Below are positions 44,681 to 56,569 of a stretch of 64,000 nt of DNA, in pieces. Location: contig MNCI01005810.1 in assembly GCA_015680685.1 (NCBI GenBank), forward strand, positions 124,001 through 188,000, given 5' to 3'. The stretch is from Gnetum montanum (lineage: Eukaryota > Streptophyta > Gnetopsida > Gnetales > Gnetaceae). Within the stretch, counting starts at the first letter, position 1, and each line of letters opens with the position of its first letter. The position numbers and the translations under genes were made by a program. The notes beneath the pieces are model-generated. The model did not search any database. It was not told where the DNA came from and saw nothing but the letters and a program-made list of their open reading frames with translations.

Positions 44681-47340
44681 ATGAATCCCATAAACACCTC
44701 AACCTTTGCCTTGAGCATGGAGGTGGCTCATCCCATTCAACAGGTGAGAGATGTTGAGAAATGGATTTGTTGAGTATGACCACAATGGTAGTCTCTTAGA
44801 ATGCATCATCAATCACCTAAACATAGGACATTGGATGATGAAGGATATAATTTCCTTTGTGCAAAGTTTTAGGTGGGCCTATCATTAGACCACCAAGAAA
44901 TAGAAGTGAAGTGTAGCATCGAAATCATTCATCAAAATTGGAAGGAATTTTTTCCAACCCCTGACATGGTCATCCCACTCATCGATAACTTTAAGTGGAT
45001 CCTAGACCAACTTATTAGGGTGAGTGGGACAAAAAAACAAGATGTAGTATCAAACTATGATGAACACCTAAAAGGATGGGTAGGAGGAATTTGAGTCCCA
45101 TTCAGACATCAGTGTCCCATTTTATGCCTCTATCCAATAGCCTACCTCCACTTTTGTGCCACACTAGTCATAGTATTCTACCTTCTTTGAGGTTGCAGTG
45201 ACACTTCCACAACCTAAATATCTACTTGTGATAGCTAGCCACGAAGTCTTGCATGCATAACAAAGTGCAGGACCTTCTACCTCTTTCCCCTTTATCATCT
45301 CCTCATAACCTATTTAGCCTTCCCTACCAACATCCATGATACCAAAACTACTATTTGTGCACATGACACCCATATCTTAGTTGTAGATAGGTCACATGCC
45401 CTTTATCCTAGCCATCTTAGTAGCACCACCAACAATAGTCCAAACTTCAACCACGTGGTGGGCTATGACCTCTATGCCCATAGCATAGTTATCACACATG
45501 CCACAATACATGCAACAACAAACTCAACAAGCATTACATGTGGTGGCACAACCCACAATACGGCTATGGGCTACTCTAATGGCACCACTAGTAGCACAAC
45601 TAGTGCAACCCTCTATGGCATCCCCAAGTTTGGACCAAGCATTTCAACTCAACCAAACTCTCATGGAGGAGGTTAGGTAGATCAAAGCATCCAATTTAGA
45701 AATAGTCCATGTGATGGACTTCTATCAATATGATCCCATCAGTCCTACAATCTCACCACTAACTTTACCTCCTGGGGTCCAACATCCCTAATTCATGAAA
45801 TACAATGGTGAGGGGGACCCCAATGCCCACCTGGTAACTTTCCATTTTGAGTGCCTACTTTTGCAAATGTAGCTACATGTAATCATCCATGTCTTTTCCA
45901 TCTATTTGATTGGTAAAGCTCTTGATTGATACCATGCATTCCCTAGATCCTCCATTTCAACTTTAGAGGAGCTACTAAGCTAATTTGTAACTCTCTTTAA
46001 GTATAACTTGAAGCCTAAGGCCATACTAGACCAACTAATGAACATCAAGTAAGGGGTGTTAGAGCCTATGCAAAGATTTATACAACATTGAAGTGCTTCC
46101 CTCAATGAAATTCATGAGCTGATAGTAGAAACTCATCTTTTGGCTATTTTTAAGGATGCAGTAAATGACTTTATCAAGTCAAAACTATACTACTTAGCCC
46201 TGTGCTCTCTTAGCTAAGCTTTTGCTCAAATGAAGAGCATACAAGCTATGGCAGAAGCTAGTAAGGACTTGTCCTATGTGGCCTACAAAAATTCACATAG
46301 AAAAAAGAACAAAGAAAAGGGAAAGAATGTAAAAACCATAGCAACTATGGCCAATGAAGCCAAACCCAACAACACTAAGCCAACGGCTAGGGTGCCTAAA
46401 GCCCCAGCCAATAGCAACAAGGCATCAGCTTCTGCCACTATAGGAACCAACTAGCCCATAGCATTAGAAGTAGTGGGGCAAGATTCCCAAAGATAAAACT
46501 TTGAGTGCAAGGATTGCTCAGAGTACACCCCCTTGCCCATCAAGCTATCAAAGCTCCTAGATCAACTACTTAGTGCTAGGTGCATTCAACATAAAAAAAT
46601 GTCTAAGGATGCATGAAAATTCCACAAGTGGTACTATGAGGTCCTTAGATATCCTTTTGTAGCTATGTCAAAAAATCCCCTAGTCCCTAGAAACCTCAGA
46701 TTGAACCAGTTCTACAACTACCACTAGCTACATGGCCATGACACAAACTACTGCTTGGTGTTGAAAGATGATATTCAATGCATGATTGATCAAGGAAAAC
46801 TGGTCCTTGATGAAAGTAGTCCTATACAATTAAAAAACCAATCCATGAAGGTCTACAAGGATCCACTCAATGCCAGTGGTATAGGTTACATCATCAATGC
46901 TATTAGTGTTGATGATAACACAAAAATGGCACATGAATCATTTGTAGTTCATGTGTCCTCTGATGATACTGGGGCCTCAATGTTAACTAGACCATAGTCC
47001 CCTTTCATCATCAAAGCACCACCTCAGGTGCCCATGATACCCTTTGTGGTTAGAACCCAACAACACATTGCGTCAATGGTAACCTAGACACCTTTTGTCA
47101 TTAGGGTGCCAAAATGTGTAGATGCCCCATCTACCTAGGGTCTAGTGGTGGGAACTACATTAAAACTTCCTACCTGAAATCATACCCTAAGAGACATGAT
47201 GAGTGTCTTGTTGACAAAATGATCAAGAAACACATGGAGCTACATCCTTCTAAGCCCACCTCCTTATCAGCCATCCCCATGGCCTCATCATCTCAGGCCA
47301 CCAACACTAGCACAAATAGTCACTAAACAAGTGCTAAGGC
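44681..47340 (+). pseudogene. gag: el 4 gag, broken
   Basis: Starts ATG at 44681 (MNPINTSTFALSMEV). N-terminal block to 45094 with VKCSIEIIHQNWKEFFPTP. Variable linker to about 45690. Capsid block 45710-46230 with KYNGEGDPNAHLVTF, a DWYHAFP-like stretch (Trp lost to a stop) and KSKLYYLALCSLS. Lys-rich and Ala/Thr/Pro-rich block 46260-46450. Zinc-binding-type motif near 46710-46770 (NYH...HGHDTNYCLVLKDDIQ). At least ten in-frame stops, mostly TAG. Confidence 0.8.
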
Positions 47341-47369
47341 TTGAATGCCCACCCCACAACCAAAGGTCA

Positions 47370-48350
47370 AATCTCCTTCTCAGGAGATTTATCTCTTAGG
47401 ATGCATGGAGGAGGTAAAGGTCTCCAAAATAACAAATGGTGAAAAATATTTCTTAGAGACACTGGAGTAAGTTAAACAAGCTCTAAAACAAAAAAAAAAA
47501 CACAACCTTGATCCTATATGACTTGATTATGACCTATTTTTCCCATTATGAGGGTTTGGTTCATATGCTAACATCTATTCAAGTTAAGGAAGATGTTCCA
47601 GTAGATGAAAAAGCCACTCATGCTATAATGTTTCCACCCACAACCCAAGAGTCAAGGTCAAAACCCTTGACATTTTGTGATGAGGTAGTCAATGTTGACC
47701 CTAAAAAGGGTTAGGTGACCAATGAACCCATGTTTATAACAATTTATGTAGAACAATACAAAATGTGTAGGGTGCACATTAATGATGGTATAGCAACCAA
47801 TGTTACCCCATTCCTTGTTGTTGACCAGATCAGTTCAACAACAACGACATGTTTGAAATCCTTCAATGGAGTGTGTGTGTTTGTTAAAGAAATAGTTAAA
47901 ATAGATTTCATGGAAGGGGATAAATTCCCTACTAACACTAAATTCATCGTAGTTGAAGAAATGCTTGGATTCAACCTAATTTTAGGAAGGTCTTAGCTAG
48001 CCCAACTATAGGCTATTTCTTCATCTATTCACCAAGAGATCCACTTTCCCTACAAGGATGGGGAGGTGGCAATCTTTGGTGACAATGTAGCCCCTCCGAC
48101 CATTAATAATGTATGTATAGAACAAGAGTCGAAGGTAGAATTTTCTGAAAATGCACCACCCATTCATAATAAAAGTCAATGTTGTTTGGCTAATTTTAAA
48201 TAGCCAAGTGAGACAATCGACCTCCCTAAGGGAGCTCTCTAGGTAGAATTTCCCTTCTCTACAATAGAGAAAGGTCTGGGGAAATATTGTCTTGTTCCTT
48301 TTAGGCCTTATGTGCCACCTAACCAACATTAGGTTAGAAAGCACCTACAC
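47370..48350 (+). pseudogene. el 4 retropepsin, broken
   Basis: The active-site loop VHINDGIATNVTPF (47775-47815) keeps an Asp-Gly pair in which the first residue is Asn. GFNLILGRS followed by TAG TGG-equivalent (47965-47995) matches el 1, and both share the Trp-to-stop change. The tail ends YVPPNQH at about 48330 before the repeat array. No RT follows; the opposite-strand cassette does. Confidence 0.75.
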
Positions 48351-48514
48351 AACTAAGGCATGCCCTTGGTTCACTTGCATGTTTAACTTGCCCTTAGTCC
48401 TTTTCTTGTACAATTATAGTTACATTATTGTTTACACCCTGCATTAGTTATGTCATTTCTTTAATGCATGCAGTTTCATTTATTTATTTACACATAAGAG
48501 ATGAAAAAAGTGAC

Positions 48515-48740
48515 CTAGAAAGGCCTTAAACTATCACTCTATCCAAAAAGACCTTAAACTATTTCTTGGCCTGAAAAGGCCTTAAACTATCACATGGCTT
48601 GTCAAAGCCTAAAACTAGGAACCAACTCCCTTTTACATGATGACCCTAAATGGCCTTAAATTAGCAATGGCCCAAAATGGCCTTAAACTAGTGATGGCCC
48701 TTCTAACATTGCCTTAAACTACCATGGGACCCTGAAGGGG
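48515..48740. repeat. GGCCTTAAACTA repeat array (el 4)
   Basis: Six to seven units such as AAAAAGACCTTAAACTA and GGCCCAAAATGGCCTTAAACT. Reverse orientation of the array at 22.9-23.3 kb, matching the inverted orientation of the element. Confidence 0.85.
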
Positions 48741-49013
48741 CCCAATTGCATTAATCAAATCATTAGTCAAAGCAACATTACATAAAATACCACAAAATGA
48801 CAAGCGAAAAATTGTAACAATTCCATTGAACTATCAATAATATATGAAGTTCAAGTTTAGATCCAAAACATAAAATCTTCAAAGAAATGCAAGATTTCCC
48901 AATAATAGGGCTACATTTTAGGCATTCCAGCCTATAGTGTGCAATTGGGGTTAGGGCTCTTCCTCTTTCTCTTCATCCGCTACTCAACTAGGTCCTGTGC
49001 CATTACCCAAAAC

Positions 49014-49121
49014 CTGCATCAAATAAAAATAAAATAATAAATTAGCCAAAAAATGAGGTGACATGTAACATTATAATAAAATAAATGAAAATAAGATAAA
49101 CTAAACCAACATAAGAAGGAC
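49014..49121 (-). other. Intron near the end of copy 4
   Basis: Donor GATGCAG|GTCCTTC at 49121 and acceptor TTTGATGCAG at 49014 on the minus strand, with an A/T-rich interior. In copy 2 the acceptor (TGATGTTGCAG) is kept but the donor GT has become GA. Confidence 0.55.
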
Positions 49122-49931
49122 CTGCATCCATGTCTAGGGGCATCCTATCAAGGCTAGCCTCTAGGCATCACAGGATTTCGTCCTCTAACAACCATGTTCA
49201 ATCCTCCTCACCAAGGTCAATTCTTATGAGGGGTTTTCCTTTTTCTATGATCATCCATAAGGGTGGCCCCAATGAAAACATTGTAAAATTCACCTCTCTA
49301 GAAGGTATAGTGATCTATCTTTCTAGGGACTCACTTACCACTACATTGCTTGCAAAACATTTGTAAGCTTGTGTGGCACTGATTACATCAAGAAATATCT
49401 CTTGGCATCAATGCTGCATAGACTCATCTCTATACTTTTTGTGGTATGCTTCACACTCTTTCTTATAGTGGTTCTTGTGATTCTTTTGAGTTTATCCCCA
49501 CTAGTACACTTTCATGCTATAATCCTTCCAATCTTCATTTTTCCTTACTAAGAGGTCCATCTATAGTCCCTACTCAACTACCTGAAGGGTGGCCTCATTC
49601 TTACCCCAAACAGCTGACCAATACCTAGCATAATCAATTTTAGCTATGTGATAGCTATCATCTAGCTTGTCACATGTAGCTAAGAAGTCATAATAGGACT
49701 ATACGTCCTCTAGTCTTGCCTCCTAGTTTACCTTCTTTTCTTGAAGCTCTTGCACCCATCTCCATAGGAGCTCATTCACATGACTGCACTTCCACAATGC
49801 TCTTGCAAAGTACAACACACATTTTCTTACCTCATAGTATATGAAATGAGGCACCTACTCCACTTTGAGGAAAAACTTAGGTACAGTGTTGATCTAGACT
49901 ACTTTGTTCAAGTCCCATTTAAGCTGCGAGC

Positions 49932-50031
49932 CTATCATTCCATAATAGGCAAAATAACGTTAGTCACAAAACAAACAAGAAAATTAACATAAAATAATAA
50001 TAATAATAATATAAAAATAAAATAGATGTAC
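49932..50031 (-). other. Conserved intron in copy 4
   Basis: Donor AAGATTG|GTACATC at 50031, T-rich interior with an (AAT)n run, acceptor GAATGATAG at 49932. Same position as the introns at 374 and 21594. Confidence 0.6.
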
Positions 50032-50227
50032 CAATCTTAGGATCTATTTTTTATGTGATCTATCATATCATCAACCATGCCTTGCATAAAGGTGAACTTA
50101 TCTGAAGTCTTCGCCCACAGTTGTGTATGGAAGGTGGATGTGAATGTTCGATGTTTAGCAGAAGCACTAGTCACTATAACATAACACACTTTGTGATCAT
50201 CAAGAAACCAACAACTAAGGAGAGATA

Positions 50228-50252
50228 ATAATAATAATAATAATAAATAATA
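50228..50252. repeat. (AAT)n microsatellite
   Basis: ATAATAATAATAATAATAAT, with a second shorter run at 49993-50011. Both are inside presumed introns of the cassette gene. Confidence 0.9.
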
Positions 50253-52679
50253 ACAATGATGGTGGTGCAAAGCTCCTATCCAACAAGCCCTCAGGTGTGA
50301 GATTGGGGGGATCACCCAACTACACGCTATCAAAAAAATTCTTAAACTCACCCCCTTCGATTTACAACCCTTCTTCCTCAATTTTTCTTAACACTTTGAC
50401 ATCTTCATGTTCATATTCATTTGTCATTTGTCCCTCAAGGTGAGGGACATCATCCTCCATAGGCTTTGCCACTACTATGGGGTCCTCTTGCCTAACATCA
50501 CACAAGCTAGAGATAAAGTTGTTAATAATAAGTGTAATATAGCATAAAACATTGCAGTATCGAATATTTCACACTTGTAATTTTCGAGCCCACAACATAG
50601 AGCTTAAATTGGATTTTGTTGCCATCCTTCTCTACTTCATGCATGGGCTCCTCAATAGGGTATGGCTTCTTAATCTTTAGCTTTGATGATCTCACTATCT
50701 TCGAAATGAGTCATTCTCCTCTTGCTACATTTCTAGTGTTTGTTGGTGGGGCCTCCCTAGCGCTATGATGTGTGTGGTAGGATTGCCCCACATTTCCCCT
50801 AGTTGTTACCAAGAATGACTTGTGAATTGTCTCTAGAGGGTCCTGTGACCACGTAGTGAGGAACAAGTGGCAAATCCACAACCTGGAGATCTGAGTGTAG
50901 TCTTGCACCATCCACCACCCATTCTCACAAACCACCAAAAGTTTCATGAATCTTCGTAGGCATGCTACAAAGAAAGTGAAATGCATGTGCAATCTTGCTT
51001 GGAGGTTCTGGCACAGCCTAACAATTTTAACATCTAGGCGGCTAACAAGGTAATTGGCCCAATTGTACTATGTCCCATCCTTTATTACATCCCTCATAAT
51101 CCAAGCTTTCTCACCCATGAGAATCTTCCCTTGGGAAACCAACTTCAAGAACGTATGAGCTCAAAAGACTAGGTAGAGATGCTAGACCATGGGTACTTTC
51201 ACCTCCTTCATTGGTATACCTTTATGACCATTGGGAGTGCCCAACCATTCCTCAACATTCCCCCTATGGTCTAGGTCTTTGTCAATCTTTTCTACCACTA
51301 GTAGGCTCTTAGAGAGGATGCTAAAGAGGTCTATAAAGAATTCATCTATAATTTCAAAGATCACCCACATATTATGAACTTGTGTGCTGAAGTGATTGAC
51401 ACTCTTAGTGAAGGAGTTAATTAGGGGATTCATTTTGACCACTAGGATTCTTGGGCTAATGGCCAAGAAGAGGTCCATGAGCCCAGACTGTTGAAGATTC
51501 ATTACTTTCTCCATTGGGGCCTCATAGCACCCCCAACATTGCAAACTCTCAACCTCACCATATTCAAAGATGAGAGTGGCCTCAGTGTAACCCATAGCAA
51601 CCACCATGACCTCTCTTGACTTATTCATAGCTGTAATAAGCAAAGGTAAAATTAGCAACATTAGAAAAATAAAGCTAAAAGTGCATAAAAATAAGCAACG
51701 CACAACTTATGTGGCATGAATGGTGTGCGGGATGGCAGTAGTGGATCTAAAACTTCCTCCATGCTTGATATAACAATTGCAACTTAACATCCAACCAATT
51801 GAGAGCTTGACACCTCTTGTAATACTTGGAATATCTATGAGGGTATTCCACTAAGTCTACCCCAATTTTCCCAATCATTGCTACATGAACATTCTCAAAA
51901 ATGAGAATTCTTGTAGGGTAGTTTTGGTCAAGTTTAACACCCCATATACATCATGGAGGCCATCTTCGTCAATGGAAAACCTATCAATAGACATTAGTAG
52001 TTAGCATCTTAAGTCATAATCTAATAAGTAGTGTAAGAAATTAAAAGATGACTCATCCTCTTGGGCGATGAACATGACATTATTCTTGTTGTAGCACTGA
52101 AATTCAGGCATTCCCCAAATTCTTGACATAATCCTAAGGTCCTTCTAGCACTAGCCTAAGCTCCCTACTCCTTTGTTGCTAGTAGGAACATCAAACATGA
52201 ACCTTAGAATATCTTGATTCACCCTATGTCTATTATTATGCCCGCTGCTTTGGCCAAAAAGTGTGACCAAATCATCACACTAAAGTTGTGAAGCAAAAAT
52301 TTTAGGAATTCTTGTGTTCTCAACCTAAACCACATTGCTTGGTGGCCCACATGTGTGTCTAGTGCAGGCACATTTTGCATAGGCTTGCTCATGCAGCAAA
52401 AAATGCCCACTAGTTTAACTACAATGAGGATAGCTTTCAACAATATCCTATAATGCCATAACAACAACAAAAGGAAAATTTTAGCATTGAATAAAAAATA
52501 ACAAATAAAAAATTCATAAAAATTACACTTAACATGATTAACTTTCCAAAAAACCCCACAAGAAAGGGACGTTGGCATACCCATCTAATGTGCCTAGTAC
52601 TCAACGAGGCATAGCACGAACATTTACATTACATATTTACAAACATTATAATTTTGATAGTATCAAAAAAAATTTAACT

Positions 52680-53000
52680 ATCAATTATCCTCCCTACAGA
52701 GCATAACCTTCCCAACTACAAAATTTTTTCTAAGTGCCAATTATGCTCTTCGCAAAGTGTGACATCTGCAAAAATTTTCTAAGTGCTGGTTATGCTTCTC
52801 GCAAAGCATGACAAATGCAAAAAAATAATTTAGTATTGGTTACACTCCCCATAGAGCATGACAATTAGAAAAATTTTCTAAGTGCTAGTTATGCTCCCCA
52901 CAAAGCATGACAACTATAAGTTACACTCCCCCCAGAGTGTAACAACTACAAAATTTTTTCTAACTGTCCACTACATTTTCTGTGAAGAATAACCCTAGGA
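52680..53000. repeat. U3-like repeats in the cassette leader (el 4)
   Basis: Six units of about 55 bases with CTAAGTGCT(A/G)(G/A)TTATGCT and AAAGCATGACAAC, spaced by AAAATTTTTCT. They look like the U3 units of the el 4 LTR. Confidence 0.65.
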
Positions 53001-53790
53001 AACCAAAATTTTTCTAACTTTTTATTATGCTCTCAAGGACATATCCTAGCATGATAGTCATGACCCTCACAGTCATCTTACCTAGACTGTCATGCTCTAT
53101 CTTCATCCCCAAACCACCTCGACTGAGTCCTATCCCACATCACACATGGGATGCCAAAAAAAAACTCCTACCCCTAATCATGCATGGGATGCCAAGGAAT
53201 CCTTGTTCTACATCATGCGTAGGACATTGAAAAAACCCCTATTCTACGCTATGTGTAGGATGCTTAAAAAAAACCCTTGTCCTATGTCACATGTGGGATG
53301 CCAGACCCCCAATACAAAAAAGCTCAAAAAACCAAAAGAGAAATAAAAACATGTACAATGTGCACTTCCTCCCCTGGCAATGACTCATGATAGCTATGAT
53401 GGTGGTAGCAATCCTTGCACAGGGTAGGTTGCCCTCAAAATCCCCAAACCACATGGTAAACACACAAAATTAAAGAAAAGAAAACCACCAAGGGGATGGT
53501 GTAGCATCTTACCTAGCCAATGACATCTCCCAATGGTCTTCTATGTGCACCCTAGGAAGATGCCTTAGTGTATGCTCTCCTTCATCAATGTTGGTGAGGC
53601 CAGGGTTCTGGCATTTACTATGGTGCATCATGGTTGGTTGCTACACTCTTGCTTTCTCCTTTCCTCTTTGTCATGCTCTAGCTTCTCCTCTATTATTGTT
53701 ATGCTCTGTCTTCCTCTACCTTAGCCATGCTATGCTCAGTGACTATTTATTCTAACTCTGAAAATGATAGGTTTACTATAGTGAAATCCC
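53001..53790 (-). other. Leader of the el 4 cassette
   Basis: Between the candidate TATA box and the U3-like repeats. Holds four to five diverged copies of a 43-50 base unit with CATGGGATGCCAAAAAAAAA (53120-53310). No coding exon is recognised. Confidence 0.45.
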
Positions 53791-53798
53791 TATTTATA
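53791..53798 (-). promoter_or_regulatory. Candidate TATA box of the el 4 cassette
   Basis: AAAGGTATAAATAGGGATTT on the minus strand is a near-ideal plant TATA box facing the opposite-strand gene, about 1.15 kb upstream of its first recognised exon. The copy 2 equivalent is at 17459. Confidence 0.6.
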
Positions 53799-54044
53799 CC
53801 TTTCTAGGTTGAAGGACACATCACCCTCCTAGGGTGTTCTATATCCCATGCATAATGCAAGACTATCTTGTATCCCATGCATAGCACAAGATGAGTGTAG
53901 CACCCAAAGTTAGAAAATCTTTTAACTTTTTTCAGTGCCATTATACTTAGAAAATTTTTTGCATTTTTTTCAATAACCCAATAAATGTCCAGCTTGGCCC
54001 CACATTTGGAAGCTTCCAAGCCTTGCTTAAACCCATGTCTCTCA

Positions 54045-54105
54045 CATAAACAATGGTCTACTATGACCTTAAACTAGAAATTTTATGGTCAATTGAGGCC
54101 CCATA
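54045..54105. repeat. Short repeat on the pol side of the el 4 cassette
   Basis: GGTCTACTATGACCTTAAACT and TTATGGTCAATTGAGGCCCC are one or two units of the boundary array. Confidence 0.5.
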
Positions 54106-54269
54106 ATTATTTTACATATTGCATAGTTAGGCAAATTTTTATAACATTATCTTCCTTATTTTATGCATCTTGCCTTATTAAGATAGTTGCTACTTGACAT
54201 TTTTATTGTTGTTTTGTAGGATCTCTTAAGTAGGATTGTAAAATGAATGCATACAAGAGTCTCCATTCA

Positions 54270-56480
54270 TCCTTAGTCTTAACTAGACCTTACGGTGGTT
54301 CCACGAGATGCATAAACACTGAGCTCTTAAACTTCAAGTCATTCACTTATGACACAAATGTAACATCTCTAGAGACATCTCTAGACTAGCCAGACCATTT
54401 AGATAGAACTCTAGACTTATAATTAGGTGACATATTCAAGGATCCTCTCATAGAAGTCCCAATAGTAACATGTAAAGTTGGGCCAAACACATTGAAACTT
54501 AGTTCCTTGTTAGAGCCTCAAATTATGCAAAGCATTTCTAAAGTTCACAATGATAATGTCAAGACATTTGCATGGTCCTATGAGAACATGCTATGCTTAG
54601 ACCCTCACATAATAAAACACAACATTATCCTTGATCCTCACATAAAACTAGTCAAATAAAAAGCTTGCAAAGTTAAGCCTAAGCTGGCATTAGCTGTTTG
54701 CGATGAAGTCACTAAGCTTTACAAAGCTAGTTTCATCTAGGTAGTTGATTATGCTAATAAGGTTTTAAATATTGTAGTTGTTTCTAATAAAAATGGATGT
54801 ATATGCATTTGCATAGACTTCCAAGGCCTAAACAAGGTAATCATGAAAGATTATTTTTCATTGCCTAGTATTAACCAACTCATTGATACTACAACTGGTC
54901 ATGCCTTATTATCCTTTATGCATAGGCTCTCAGGATACAACCAAATCTGAATCAACCTAGAGCACTAGCTTAGCACTACCTTCATGACCTCCTGGGGTAT
55001 GTTTTGCTATACAATGATTCCCTTTGGACTAAAGAATGCAAGAGCAACCTACCAACATGCAATGATGTATATCTTTAATGGCTATCTACTAGACTTGCTA
55101 AATGACTATATTGATGATATAGCAGTTAAGTCCAAGTTAGCTCACAATCATGTAGATGACTTGAACCACATCCTCAAACATTGCCTTAGACATGACCTTA
55201 GGATAAATCCCAAAAAGTATGTCTTTGGCATCAAAACCGGTCACATGCTAGGCTTTGTAGTATCAAAAGTAGGTATACATGTAGATCCCAATAAGGTTAA
55301 GGCTATTACCAAATTAGCACCACTAGCAAACCTTAAGGGGCTATGCGAGTTACAAGGCAAATTATAATTCATATGTAGGTTTATCATAAGTTTGATTGAT
55401 AATTTGCAGCCAATGTAACATTTTCTCAAAAAGGGGGTCCACTTTGAGTGGACATCTCAATGCCAACATGCATTTGACAACTTCAAAAAGGAGCTAGCTC
55501 AAGTTCTAACAATCTACCCTCCATAAGGAGATAAGCAATTCTACATTTATCTTGCAACCTCAAACACATCCATTACTTCTTTTCTTTTCCAAGAGCAAGA
55601 TGATGGCTTGAAGGTTTCTATTTATTACTTAAGCCATGCACTAGTGGCCCATGAGGCAAAATACAATGATGTAGAGAAGAACTATCTCACATTAGTCTTT
55701 ACATACAGAAAATGAAGACACTATCTTTTTTGCAATCAAGTTAATGTAATTTGCAAAAGCAACATACTTCGGGTGATTACTACGAATATGTATGAAAGTA
55801 GTCAAATTGCACAATGGAAGGCAATAACCATAGAGTTTGACCCACTATACCTAGCACAAGCATCCACAAAAGGTCAAGAAATAGCCACATAACTCATAGC
55901 TTCACCCATAGACAATCAAGCAATAATAGATCTAGAATTTTTGGATGAGCATGTCAATAGCATAAGACAAGTACCTGTAAACTTTGAGGTAGTTTTGCAC
56001 TTTGATGATACTTCAACCATGCAAGGTGGTAGTGTTGCTACCCTTATAATGTTCTCCTCTAGGGAGATCTGACCCTTTTCATATCACTTCACATTTCCTT
56101 GTACAAACAATATGGTAGAGTATGAAGGTCTCCTTAGAGGTGTCTTAGCAACCTATGAGTTAGAAATCCAAAACATAGTAGTCCAAGGTGGTTCGTAGCT
56201 AGTTGTCAACCAAGTCATAGAGATTTATGCTTGCAAGGCACAACATCTACAACCTTACTGTGATTTGGTGAAATGCTTGCTCGAATACTTTACAATTGTA
56301 GATTTCTAACATATTCCATGTAATGAAAATGCCATAGCTAATGCATTAGCTACTTTAGCTTTAAGCATAGCACCAAACATGTTTTCTATGTTTCCCGCTT
56401 CGATAGTGGATTGTACCAAACCTATAACTCAAATAATGAGCATCATATCCATAAATGCAACAAGCAAAGCTTAGGCCCAA
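54270..56480 (+). pseudogene. el 4 RT, RNase H and second RNase H-like domain
   Basis: Pol N-terminus from about 54270. RT: CICIDFQGLNKVI (54810), LPSINQLIDTTTGH (54860), GYNQI (54935), FCYTMIPFGLKNA (55000), catalytic NDYIDDIAVKSK (55100), NPKKYVFGIK and VGIHVDPNKVKAITKLAP (to 55320). RNase H: a YIYLATSNTSI start (55540), VSIYYLSHALVAHEAKYNDV (55615-55675) and NYLTLVF. A second RNase H-like domain starts near LHFDDTSTMQGG (55995), with NNMVEYEGLLRGVLA (56110) and a VVNQV stretch (56200), then NENAIANALATLAL (56325). Two RNase H domains are a known mark of the Tat lineage. At least eight stops, mostly TAG. Confidence 0.85.
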
Positions 56481-56569
56481 GAGTGGTATGATAATATTAA
56501 GACATACCTCTAATAGGAAGACCCTCCGTAAAATCTAACCTCTACCCAAAAATACATAGTATGAAAGCA

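Larger units (their letters stand above)
48930..52640 (-). pseudogene. Opposite-strand cassette gene, copy 4 (in el 4)
   Basis: Full-length but broken copy of the unidentified gene, antisense to el 4. In order: a first block LSTRHIRWVCQRPF (about 52610), KLVGIFCCMSKPMQNVPALD (52430-52370), SRIWGMPEFQCYNKNN (52115), a well-kept exon 51650-51185 with PRILVVKMNPLINSF and VHNMWVIFEIIDEFF, then LVSQGKILMGEKAW (51150), a His/Trp/Cys-containing block at 50990-50715, an acidic block (50470-50400), DKFTFMQGMVDDMIDH (50100), KCVLYFARALWKCSHVNELL (49815-49760), WGKNEATLQVV (49640), and an EEKEEEP tail (48960). No transmembrane segment or known catalytic signature is obvious. Confidence 0.65.
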
